DNA of 64,000 nt from NCBI GenBank assembly GCA_033977485.1, contig CM066987.1, forward strand, positions 54,214,533-54,278,532, read 5' to 3'. The notes under the pieces were generated by a model. The model saw nothing but the letters and a program-made list of their open reading frames with translations. It had not been told where the DNA came from and did no database searches. This DNA comes from Hydrangea macrophylla (taxonomy: Eukaryota; Streptophyta; Magnoliopsida; Cornales; Hydrangeaceae). The position numbers were made by a program, and so were the translations under genes. Every line of letters begins with the position of its first letter. The stretch's first letter is position 1. This document shows positions 53,769-64,000 of the stretch, in pieces.

Positions 53769-54535
53769 ATGTATGTGGTAGCTGGTCCCTCGGAGCTCCT
53801 GGCCATCACGGGCAGTTACATTGAAGACATTAAGCTTGCAAAGAAGAAGTGGGTATGGCCGGGGCAAAAGTGCGTGAAATTCGACATATCCCCGGTCAAC
53901 TATACATTCGAGGTACAGGCCATGAGTGCCGAGAAGCTACCTTTTGTCCTTCCGGCGGTGTTCAGCATCGGACCAAGAGTCGACAACCAAGAGAGTATGC
54001 TAAAATACGCGAAACTCATCTCTTCCCACGACAAGCTCTCCAACCACGTCAAAGAGCTTGTTCAGGGGGTGATTGAGGGAGAGACTCGCGTTCTCGCTGC
54101 ATCAATGACCATGGAGGAGGTTTTCAAGGGCACAAAGGAATTTAAGCAAGAGGTTTTTGATAAAGTGCAACTTGAACTTGACCAGTTTGGGCTTCTCATC
54201 TATAACGCCAATGTGAAACAACTCGTAGATGTGCCAGGGCATGAGTATTTCTCCTACCTTGGCCAAAAAACTCAGATGGAGGCCGCCAATCAAGCCAAGG
54301 TATGATACTATGTGTTTAGACATATATATATATATATATATATATTATGAATAAGAGAATTTCTGATGGATCCAATTCATATCTCTTGAAGAGACCAAAA
54401 AAAAATATATTTTTTTTTTCTTTGAATTTTAATTTTGAATATCTTTACAGAATAATGAATTGCCACATTGATTTTTAAGAATATATAGACAGTCCCACGG
54501 AAGCATATATAGTTGTGAGAAGGATTAATGAATTG

Positions 54536-54630
<95 letters not shown>

Positions 54631-57041
54631 TAACTCGTAAGGGTTCAAGGTTTAGTGCTATGTGTGTGAATCTGAAAATTCTAACAAATTGATAGGTCAC
54701 TGATCAGAAACATATAATGTGTACGATTTTGATAATTTTCCAAGGAATAGATATGTATATATAGGCAGGGACACAAAAACTCATGCTTTTATGTGGATGA
54801 GATGAATTAGTATGTTTATGTAGACATATGCAGAAACATATGCTGTTATGTGTTTTAAACATAATGCTGCAATGCTTATGACTATTAAAATGCTAATGAA
54901 TTTTGTCTACTAGAGTGTGTGAATTTTTTTATTCTTCTCTTTTTTTATTTGATTAAAAAAAAGTAAAGATGTCACGTTTTTTTTTTTAATCCCCAATCAA
55001 ATATGAATTAATTTGTGTAATAGAATGTGTATGAATGTGAGAATTTTAGTGAATTAATACATTGTCAATCTTTGTTGTGGAGTGTGTGAATTCTAATGAA
55101 CAATAAATTGCCAATTTGATCAGTAAAATAATGTATGGATGTAAAAATTCTTATGAATTATATATATATATATATATCATTAATTTGTGTTATATATAGA
55201 TTGATGTGGCCGAGGCGAGGATGAAGGGTGAGATTGGCGCGAAGGAGCGGGAAGGGCAAACTGCACAGAATGCTGCAAAGATCAATGCGGAGACGAAGAT
55301 TATATCTACCCAAAGGCAAGGGCAGGGCACCAAAGAGGAAATTAAGGTCAAGACTGAGGTGAAAATATTTGAGAACCAGAAGGAGGCTGAGGTGGCAGAG
55401 GCGAATGCCACCTTGCTGAAGAAGAAGGCCGGGTGGGGCCAGCAAACACAACTGGCAGAGGTTGAGGCCGCCAAGACGGTGGCATTAAAAGAGGCCCAGT
55501 TGCAGAAGGAGGTGGAGAAGATGAACGCCATGACCCGGACTGAGAAGCTCAAGGCCGAGCTTCTCAGTAAGGCCAGCGTTGAGTATGAAATTAAGGTACT
55601 AACCTGTACGTTTCTATATAATCATACAGATATATATGCACTTAAAAATATATTAATGTTTCATATCTTTTTTTCGGAAAACAAAAAAAAAAAAGATACG
55701 AAACAATAATGTATTTTCAACTGCGCGCATATGTATTTTCATCGTCGACAATATCTATACATACGGTGGCTTGGTAACTGTTTATCGACGCCAATTAATC
55801 GTGCCTTTGGCTTCACTAAACATTTTAGTGGGGGTGTTTGGCTAAAATTGCCTAACGCTTGGTTAAGAGGTTTTGAGAGGGCTAAATCGAAGTTATTTAT
55901 TTATTTATTTTATTTTATTTTCCCCAAACACTATTATAATAGCCTAAGAATTGTATAGTAATTTGATGGTACTCTACATAGAACTCTTGATTTGCAATGC
56001 ACATAATCATCCAATAACTAGCTTAAGAAGGCCACTGGTTGATTTTCAAAATCATTACATCATGTATCCATTGTACTATAAGAATCAAGTTTATAAACAT
56101 CACTTTAAATGTCAAAAAAGGGGATTTTTGGGTCATGCAGTTTTTTTTTTTTTGTTGATAATTTGGGTCTTGTATTAGTTCCAACCTTCTTACCATTGTC
56201 AGCTTGAGTGTGTAGATCTATGTAGTACCAAAAATTTGAATGCTCATGGTGGAAGGTTTTAACATGTTTCTTCTGAACTTTTCTTTCAAAAACCAACTAA
56301 TTTATTTTTTATTTTTACTTTGGCCATTTAATTAGGCATATTCAATTCGATTTCCAAATATAACTATGTTAAAAATTTACATTGATCCATTAGAGTTTTA
56401 AATTGTGGTTTATTTTGCATCTTTAAGGGACTAATGGCTGCTCATGGCTTGTTTGGTTCTTTGCACCTAGTTTCTCTGTCTTTTTGTGATTTTTTTTTTG
56501 TTCTTTTTGTGTTGTTGAACAGGTCCAAGAGGCAAATTCAGAGTTGTATAAGAAACAAAAAGAAGCAGAAGCAACTCTCTTCAAGCAACAAAAGAACGCC
56601 GAGGCACAGAAGGCAAACGCAGAAGCGGAGTTCTACGCCCGCCAACGGGTTGCAGACGGTGAGCTCTTTGCCAAACGGAAGGAAGCCGAAGGGATCGTGG
56701 CTGTGGCCGAAGCCCAAGGCTTTTACCTGAGCAGCCTTCTCAAGGAGGTAAATGGAAATTACCCGGCAGTCAGAGACTACCTCATGATCAATGGTGGGAT
56801 GTTCCAAGATATCGCGAAGATCAATGCAGAGGCCTTGAAAGGACTTAATCCGAAGATCAGTGTCTGGTCGGGGGCTAACGGCGGTGGAGTTGGTGGGGTT
56901 GGTGGTGGAGCAATGAATGATATCGCCGGAGTTTATAAAGCGTTGCCGCAATTGTTTGAGACAGTTCATGAGCAGACTGGGTTTCAACCACCAGCTTGGC
57001 TAGGCTCATTGCCTAGTCCCAGTAACTCTAATTCTACTTAG
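53769..57041 (+). CDS. FLOT: Flotillin-like protein (SPFH domain), 3 exons, 481 aa
   Basis: Plant flotillins are plasma-membrane scaffold proteins of sterol-rich microdomains, used in clathrin-independent endocytosis and, in legumes, rhizobial infection. Exons: 53769-54299, 55200-55595, 56523-57041, all in phase 0 with GT-AG introns. Residues ~1-190 form the SPFH/band-7 domain ([60 protein letters not shown]). ~200-390 is an Ala/Glu/Lys-rich coiled coil with the EAEVAEANA type of repeat, used for oligomerisation. Cys35 (PGQKC) is a plausible palmitoylation site. There is no signal peptide or transmembrane helix, as expected. The C-terminus is Gly-rich ([14 protein letters not shown]). Length fits the family and there is no lesion. 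Which numbered paralogue it is cannot be determined. Confidence 0.95.
54321..54343 (+). repeat. (AT)n microsatellite in flotillin intron 1
   Basis: About 11 AT units shortly after the exon 1 donor site. Confidence 0.9.
54535..54627 (+). repeat. Compound (AT)n(GA)n microsatellite in flotillin intron 1
   Basis: Ten or so AT/TA units run directly into about 36 GA units. It is the longest simple repeat in the window and likely polymorphic. Confidence 0.95.
55596..56522 (+). other. Flotillin intron 2, non-coding
   Basis: 927 bp of AT-rich sequence with pyrimidine-rich tracts before the acceptor (TTTTTGTTCTTTTTGTG...CAG). No mobile element borders were recognised. Confidence 0.6.
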
Positions 57042-57347
57042 ATTGTCTAATTGCAAGGATTTTCAAACATTATTCTTAGTAAATTTTTTTTTTTTTGGGG
57101 AGGTGGGGTTGTTTATTCGGCTTGTTGCAGTGCTAGAAAGTAGAAACATACGGTTGAATTAACTAATAAGTTTTGAGTACAATTAGATGACACTATTAGT
57201 ACAATCTTCTTTCAGTACAAAGGGAATGCTTGGAAATTTGCAAATTAGGATCAGTTCCGTTCCATTCTCATTTTCTTTGTTGGTTTGACATATTGCATGT
57301 TTTTGGATTGCTTTAGATCAAACACTGACTCTAGTAATAGAAAGATA

Positions 57348-57380
57348 CTAGTCGATAACTCGTGCTATGCACGGGTTGAA
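57348..57380 (-). mobile_element. Helitron-like 3' terminus
   Basis: On the minus strand AACCCGTGCATAGCACGAGTT forms a hairpin, followed by ATCGA, CTAG and then T, i.e. hairpin plus CTRR end and insertion before T. The body would extend to higher coordinates; the 5' TC end and any Rep/helicase sequence were not found, so it would be non-autonomous. Confidence 0.5.
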
Positions 57381-57589
57381 CGGTATATTAGTATAACAAC
57401 TAAATTTCTCTGTCGTTGTAAAGGTAATTGTATCAGTGCTTGTGTGTTCTCATAATGGAGTTGGGTGTTTTTATCTCCTTCTGAAAAAGTTTAGTGTCAA
57501 CTATACGGGTACTCCATAAATCAAATCTATGCATAAAATCTAAACAATAAAAATAAAATTCCATTTCCTAAGGCATGAAGCAGTTGTTC

Positions 57590-58030
57590 AAAGAAAGAAA
57601 ATGTTATCAAATAATATTTTCTTTGAATAATCACAGTATATTGATTCAATGGATTGAGTTACTAAAAAGCTGCTCACCAAGCACCCCCCAAAACTAAAAC
57701 CTCCTAGCTCTTAAAGATATATATTCTCTGTTATCCACACCAAGAATGTCACCCAGCAGAAATAACTCAACCAAGACAAAGGTTAATTAATACAAGAACA
57801 GAGAATTGTAGATGAAGCACAACAACCTATATCAAATCATATTGTCTTTACAACCAAGCCTTTAGTTCGGAGGCTCTCCCACCCCTTTTGGCAAGAAAGT
57901 CTGCCTCTCAACGTATGAACATAACAGACAGCCCCAATCGATTGTCGTGTAGACGTGATTAAGTTGAAAATCGAATTGTACCTCCATTTGCACGGTTCTC
58001 TACTGGTTGCCCAAGGCCGTTGTAATCAAA
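57590..58030 (-). mobile_element. Possible LINE 3' fragment
   Basis: The minus strand near 57920-57860 reads EADFLAKRGGRASELKAWL, resembling an RNase H tail of plant L1 elements, with a frameshift just before it. No poly(A) or TSD was identified. Weak call. Confidence 0.3.
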
Positions 58031-61000
58031 TAATCTTAGAAACATTAAAAATAAAAATAAAAATAAGAATAATAATAGCAAATAAATTTTTTTAAAAAAA
58101 GGAAAAAATAAATCTATTTCCTAACGAATCAATACATTTTGTGCAAATTATAACTACAGTAATCAACAAATCCAAACAAACAATTGAAGCTTGCAATTTT
58201 ATGGTTTACCCATTTTTTTTCCGAACTGCAGTACCATATCATGATCTTTTTCTAAATAAGAAAAGTCCACCCCTGCAAATCAAATAAGCAATCTCTAAAT
58301 TTTAGAAGAATTCTTTCTAATATGTGATGTTGGTTCAGAGTTGAATATCTTATAAATCTACAGACCTAATTTCTTTCACCCAGAAGCACATGATAAAAAC
58401 TGCTTACCTAATTCAAAAACCATATATGGAACATAAACTTCTTGCTTGCTCTCTTTACCCGTCCACAAAGATGAAAGTTTGTATGGGTCGTTAGCTATAA
58501 CCATATATCTCTTATTTTCAAAAAAAAAAAAAAAAAAAAGTTAGTAAGAAACAACCACCTTATTGATGGAAAAGAAATACACAGCAACGAATAGTAATCG
58601 AAACTAAGACTCCCTAATATTCTAACCTTATTTCTCAAAACTCCAACCCCCAATGAAACATTACACAAAATAAAAAAACACACTCGACTCACACAATATA
58701 TTGGTAATGCCCTCCCAACAATGTTGCCTTGTAAGGCATCTCCAGCCATTAATCAATATTCTACTCAAATTTGAGTACAGTAAAGTAAAAAAATTCTACT
58801 AAAATTTTTTAGTGAAACAATATTTTTAATTTTGTAAATTGATTAGCATAAACTTCTCAGCACTAAAAGTTCAGTACATAATTTTCAAAACTTCAAATCA
58901 AACGGGGCCTTAGTTACAGAGATCAGTCCATGTGTGCACTGTCTATACAAAAAGCTACATGGACCAATTAATAGACCACCAACAGGTATCTAAGAAACTA
59001 CACACACAGCTTTACTCTAACCAGATCACTTTTCATCATTCAAAGATATCCTAATGGGAAATTAAAATGAAATAAATAAGAAACCATAAATTGTGAAATT
59101 TAAAATGTTACATTGTTAAAATAAGCCATATGTAACCAAGTTATAGGACATTAAAAGCATATGATAGTCCATCACATTAACACTTCTCCATTTGTGAATA
59201 TAGGGGTGTTGAGCTTTTAGCTATCAATAAGTTGTCACACCCCGATTTTTGGAAAGCCAAATAATCAGTATAGAACTAAATTTAGACTACTATTCGACTA
59301 CCCCAACTATCGGAGTGAACACCACGAAGCCCATCCTAATAAAACTTTTTAATGGAAATAGATGTTCTTAAAAACCTGGTTAAAACATTTGTAATAAATC
59401 TCCATTTATGTTTTTAAAACAAAACCACCACATTTTCATTTAAAAAAAAAAACACTCATGCGGTTCCAAAAATACTCAAATATATTTGATTAAAGCTACA
59501 ACTACTAAATCACTTATATTGAAAAGCGGAAGCTGAATAAACATTTCTAAATTCTCATTAAGAATAAAAATCTTTTCATTTACAATTAAAGCTTTGAAAG
59601 AATAACATCTATTACAACCTTTGGTCAGAGCTACTAAACGTCCCAATACCAACTACAATAATGGCCCACAATGCCAAATAAATGAAAATAGCAAATGAAC
59701 AGTAAAGGTTTTCATGCCTTCAAGCAAGTCCACGCAATCCAATAGTCATACTGGTCTACTCCTTAATCTGCAAAACGGCTATGTTTCCCGAGAAACGCCC
59801 CCGCATGATAAACATCACACGGGTCAGCATTGTATAACAACACTGGTATGAGTAAACACGCTCCAGTCTCAAGGATCACTCGTGGTCCCCTCAACTCCAA
59901 CCCAACAATAATCAATTAACATAATAATACCCAATAAATTTTCCGGAGGTTGGGAATCCGCTGGGCTCCCTCCCTCTCTAGACCACAAACACATACAAAG
60001 TTGTAGGCAGAACTGTAGTTCCACACGTGAGTGAGGACAAGCGGTAGTTTCCTCGAGTCACGGCGGCAGTTTGTTCCACCCACAAAGTAAAAGAAACACT
60101 TACTCTTAAATAACATGGTGAGCCAAAGCCTGCATACAATGGTTAGTGGGCCCACCATCCTGCAACTCGAGAGTTAGCACAAATCCTTAGTATCATAATA
60201 AACAATTCTCCAATACCAAATCATTTAATCAATTTTCTTCGCATTATACCACGGTAACCATTTCGGATTTTCAATTTCATGTTTCGCACAGTTTATCCAT
60301 TTGCATTTAACGCTCTACAATCACTGTCATTTTTTTCTTGCCCTAGGTTCACCACTAAGGTCACCCTACTCATGGTCAACTTACTTTTTATGAACGATTC
60401 ATTATTCAATTTCCTAGCTTCACCACTTGGTCACCCTCCATGGTACACCCACACATATATCCCATGTGTGTCCGGACATACTACTAACTTCCACTCTGGT
60501 GCTAGTTTGGTTGGGGTATCAACCAAACCAGGTATACACACAGAAGGCCAGTCAATATGCCTAGACGTCTAACAAATAAGCCGGGCATAAGGCTTAGGCC
60601 AGCTTGATCACGAAGCCACTGGCAAATGGGTACACTCAGCAATTCGAGCTACCAAAAAAAAAAAATATCACACAACGGGGAGCGGTGAACACTAAGGAAC
60701 TTGAAACCACTTATTTTTTTACCATCTACATTAATTCGCATAAGTACCCATTCATGAGGGTTTAATCACGTCATTAACCACTTCAAAAATTTATCATATA
60801 TTACATGGATTATCATTATCCGATTATTCACAATAAGGCCCTTGCGCCAAACTTCTATTCACGTCTCTAACGTAGTATTTCCACAATCATCATTTAATAC
60901 CGCATATAGCATAAGTTATAGTATTTAAAATCGGCATTCAACAACACTATTTAAAACGGTCCCAAACAAACCTTATATTAAACAGCCCCAAAACCAACTT

Positions 61001-61522
61001 GGGTTGAAATTGTTCTTCATAATAATACCGTACAAAGAAACATCTCTAATAATTTTCATAAACATAATTCAAAATTCGGAGTTAACATTTACTGCTACAG
61101 TAATATGAATTTTCTGCCCAAACGGTGCAGAATTGAGAAAAATACCATTAGACGAAAAACGTGCAGAATCGCGTTTTACATTGACTCACGCGAACAATTT
61201 TGCCAAAAACAAAATATATGAATTAATACGAATTATTTTATAAAATAGATTTGAGAGTTTTCTTCAATTTTACCCAAATTCGAATTTGTGTTAGTCTTTT
61301 TTTTTTCTTCTTTAATTTTCTAAATAACTCATATCTAACCTTTGATATATATATATATATATATGTATATGTATATATCACTATCGATCCGTATTATATA
61401 AACACTCATCCATACGATTTATTCAAACTATAATAAACACAAATCGAAAATCAATCAAACTACGAATCAACCCTACAAATCTAAATGTTTACTCACCAAA
61501 TTGGGAAAAGCAAGATAATGTT

Positions 61523-63909
61523 TGTGACGCCCCGCCCCGCCACGGTTCCCGGCGACGGGGTGTCAACCGGCGGAAGTACAACAATAACAGTAATAGGCTT
61601 TGACACCATTCCGTAACTCCCCGAGTTCTAGACTCCGAGGGTTACATGAAATATATGTTTATCCTTTGGAAAACATTTATAAAACAGAGATTCAGCTTTC
61701 ATTTAGAAATATTCTTTTCTTGAGACAAAACGTTTTCAGGATAAGCAGCGGAAGACAGAGTTAAGCCGTCATACTATTTAAAACGGGTGGACTAACATTT
61801 GTCCAGTTGAAGCATAACATGTTCTTTGAAACCAAATTGTATTACATTAATTAAATGATAATCCCCACACACGGGTCTTCAAACTATAGCGGAAGCATTG
61901 TCAAGTCTCGGGGCCTTGCCCTTATCTATATCACCTGAAAGAAAGGTTTAATAGTTCATAAGCCAAAAGACTCGTATAGTCATATAACCGCACAATAACA
62001 TTTGTTATATAACATGCGTGAGTGTAATGAATGTCAATGTCAATGCATGAAAACCATTTTCATGTCATTTCAAACACTCACCCTCGATCATCAGTATCAT
62101 TACCCTGACCATGGGCTTCCCGTCCACGTAGGCCTAGCCTCAAACGTGCGGGACTTTGGGCCTTACGAATTACACGGAGGCCTAGCCTTTACCGTTACGG
62201 GGGTTTCTTGCAGCACATCCCGCAATTCGAGTTCGTAGTGGTACCCATCTCACATGCCTACCCACAAATCCGGGATTTCTAACTTTTCAAAACAAAATCC
62301 CTCCTAGAGGGTTTTATGCATGGAAGCCTCTAAGGTCTTCCCTTTTTAAAACTTGGAAGCCTCTAAGGTCTTCCCTTTTCAAAAATTGAAAGCCTCTAAG
62401 GTCTTTCATCCCAAAATTATTTGATTTTTGTGTTCATGCTCATGCTTATGAAATGATATGACATATGCGAGCTCTAAGCATCCAGACATATTCAATATTT
62501 CAAAGCAACACAATAGACATGCTGAAATTATCCAGGTAAACACATAAGGCATAGCAACTCAAGTAACCACTTAAGGCATAGCAGCTCAAGTAAATATGTA
62601 AGTACACTATTAACATGTTATACAACTTTATTGAGGGTCATACGGAACTACCGTTCACCGAGGATAGACTGAATAATTAATCAGAATAGAAACCAGAACT
62701 GCTCAATCTGTTACAAATCTCAATATACAATAATGCGCGTATATTAGTGAGGTACAATACCTCAAAGCATAAGTACAACTACTATAAAGGCAAAGTACAA
62801 CTCTTAAAGCTTAGGGTACAAGGTCCCTTAGCTCGTAACAGACTTATATACAACAAAATAGAAGATTTCACCAAACTGCCTGAGGTCGCGCGCATGGGCC
62901 GCTCGCGCGGGACCTCGCTCGCGCGGACCGCTCGCGCGGTTCGTTCGTGCGGAATGTGTTCAGAAGGGTCACGTGTTTATTTTAAAACAATTTTCAAAAA
63001 CTAGCCTGGTCGCGCACGCGGGCCGCTCGCGCGACCCCTCGCTCGCGCGGGTCGCGCGCGCGAGATGTCACAGTTTCGTCTTCTTCTTTCTTTTCTTCCC
63101 CTGTTTTGAAATCAAAGGTTAAATTTTACCCAGTTTGAAAACTTAATCAAAATATACTTTCCAATATATGAAATTCTTCCTTTTTCCGCGTAGATTTCAA
63201 ATACGAAATCAGTTTTTCAAGAATCAAAACACAGCTCTTGATTTTATCGAAAAACCGAATGGTGACAAAACTTTAATTCGACCGTTCGTCGCAACCGCTA
63301 TGAATTAGCTTTTGAAATTTGAAATGGAGCCTCGTGGGATCGAGACATTTCATTTGATATAAAGAAATCACGTTTCTGTGACAGTTTTTTTGCTCGCTAT
63401 TTTGGACCCTTAACGATATATATGAGATATATATATATGTGTGTGTATATATATGTACATATCTATACTAACAGTTTAAATATAAACTGAATTTACAATT
63501 ACAATTGTAAACTTACCCAATTCCCAATCCAAAGCTTGGATTGCAACTCCTTGAATCAATAAAAGTTGTGTGTGTATGTGTGTGTAATAATATGTGTGTG
63601 TGATAATATGTGTGTGTGATATAGCCGAGAGAGAGAGAGACAATGAAGTCTCTTGAGAGAATTTAGAGTCTGAGAGATTGAAAGGTTAGTATGTGTATAT
63701 ATAACCATAAAGTGCTTGGGCACCAAGCATAAAATATATACCATACACTTGCACACACACTGCGCACCAAAATTGCTTGGGCTCCAAGCTCAATAATTCT
63801 TGTGTGTGGTGAGCTCACGCAATGATGCACACACAGAGGTAAAAAAATTATACTGCCAAAATCCAAAACTGCAATTTATTTAATAAAAAAAAAATTACGG
63901 GGTATTACA
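61523..63909 (-). mobile_element. Solo LTR, 2387 bp, TSD ATGTT
   Basis: Ends TGTGACGCCCCG and GGGGTATTACA, with an exact 5-bp duplication ATGTT at 61518-61522 and 63910-63914. The minus-strand orientation is preferred because a TATA-like box (complement of 63696-63703) is followed by a CT-rich leader. Carries a GC-rich palindrome cluster at 62887-63064 and repeats of AAGCCTCTAAGGTCTTCCC (62323, 62353, 62389). No internal coding domains. Confidence 0.85.
62887..63064. repeat. Cluster of GCTCGCGCG palindromic words
   Basis: CCGCTCGCGCGG-type words at about 62900, 62915, 62929, 63023, 63038 and 63052, plus degenerate TCGTTCGTGCGG, separated by about 70 bp of ordinary AT-rich sequence. Extreme local GC and CpG content in an AT-rich LTR. 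Confidence 0.85.
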
Positions 63910-64000
63910 ATGTTGATGATGGTGAACTCCCTTCTCTTCTCTTCTCTTCTCTTCTCTTTTTCTTCTTCTTCTAGGTGGCTAGGGTTGCCTCTTCTCTCTT

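Larger units (their letters stand above)
57042..59232. other. Flotillin 3' UTR and intergenic sequence, no gene seen
   Basis: 3' UTR is presumably within the first few hundred bases. It then contains the Helitron-like terminus (57348), a possible LINE scrap (57590-58030) and AT-rich sequence with ACTCAAATTTGAGT (about 58764), similar to the MITE-like region in BRIZ intron 1. Confidence 0.45.
59233..64000. repeat. LTR-like sequence beginning TGTCACACCCCG, runs off the window, interrupted by a solo LTR
   Basis: Starts TGTCACACCCCGATTTTTGG, a common plant LTR end, and contains no ORF of interest in 59233-61517. Sequence just left of the nested insert (TTGGGAAAAGCAAGATA) and a CTTCTC-rich stretch on its right (63928-64000) resemble the corresponding parts of the nested LTR, so the two may be related. 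The far end lies outside the window, so size and orientation are open. Confidence 0.5.

Noticed and set aside
55158..55552. Minus-strand ORFs across flotillin exon 2
   Set aside because: Shadows of the real + strand exon, produced by its Ala/Glu/Lys bias.

Overview
This is nuclear DNA of a flowering plant, very probably a eudicot. Three multi-exon plant housekeeping-type genes, all on the + strand, sit in AT-rich, transposon-packed sequence with GT-AG introns. The transposon families (Copia, Tat/Ogre-like Gypsy, RTE and L1 LINEs, hAT, Mutator-like foldbacks, Tourist and Stowaway MITEs) are typical of medium to large dicot genomes. The species cannot be named from the sequence; an Ericales-like or legume-like repeat style is only an impression.

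Layout. (1) 1-20245: chloroplast-type 3-isopropylmalate dehydrogenase (leucine biosynthesis). The 5' end is cut by the window edge. Ten exons lie in 1-10663 and a last 24-codon exon lies 9.5 kb further on at 20171-20245. Its introns hold a hAT MITE, a GACAC-rich hAT-like element, a cluster of foldback elements, a truncated Copia, a second Copia with partly preserved LTRs, an RTE LINE, Mutator-like foldbacks and a Stowaway. (2) 21555-28005: a solo LTR with TSD GTAAG, split by a complete hAT transposon (22432-26336, TSD TTTCTGAG) that encodes an uninterrupted 708-aa transposase. (3) 28681-38458: a 12-exon gene for a BRAP2-type RING / ZnF-UBP E3 ligase (BRIZ1/2-like, 498 aa), with six or more small DNA elements in its introns. 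(4) 38.5-41.2 kb: nested foldback elements. (5) 41.7-48.4 kb: decayed Tat/Ogre-like Gypsy remnant on the minus strand, cut by a hAT MITE and by an LTR-like segment carrying many AATCGATT palindromes. (6) 48.55-52.15 kb: a gag-only, non-autonomous LTR element with CAGTCGACTG palindromes. (7) 53769-57041: a three-exon flotillin-like (SPFH) gene, 481 aa. (8) 57.0-64.0 kb: no gene seen; a Helitron-like terminus, then an LTR-like sequence starting at 59233 that is interrupted by a solo LTR (61523-63909, TSD ATGTT) with GCTCGCGCG palindromes.

The three genes are not functionally linked. Exon junctions were worked out by hand from reading frame, GT/AG borders and family conservation, and every junction keeps the frame. 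The most unusual signal is that three unrelated LTR sequences each carry a cluster of one short palindrome, with a different sequence in each (ATCGAT, GTCGAC and CGCGCG cores). In two of them a cluster sits about 75-200 bp upstream of a TATA box.
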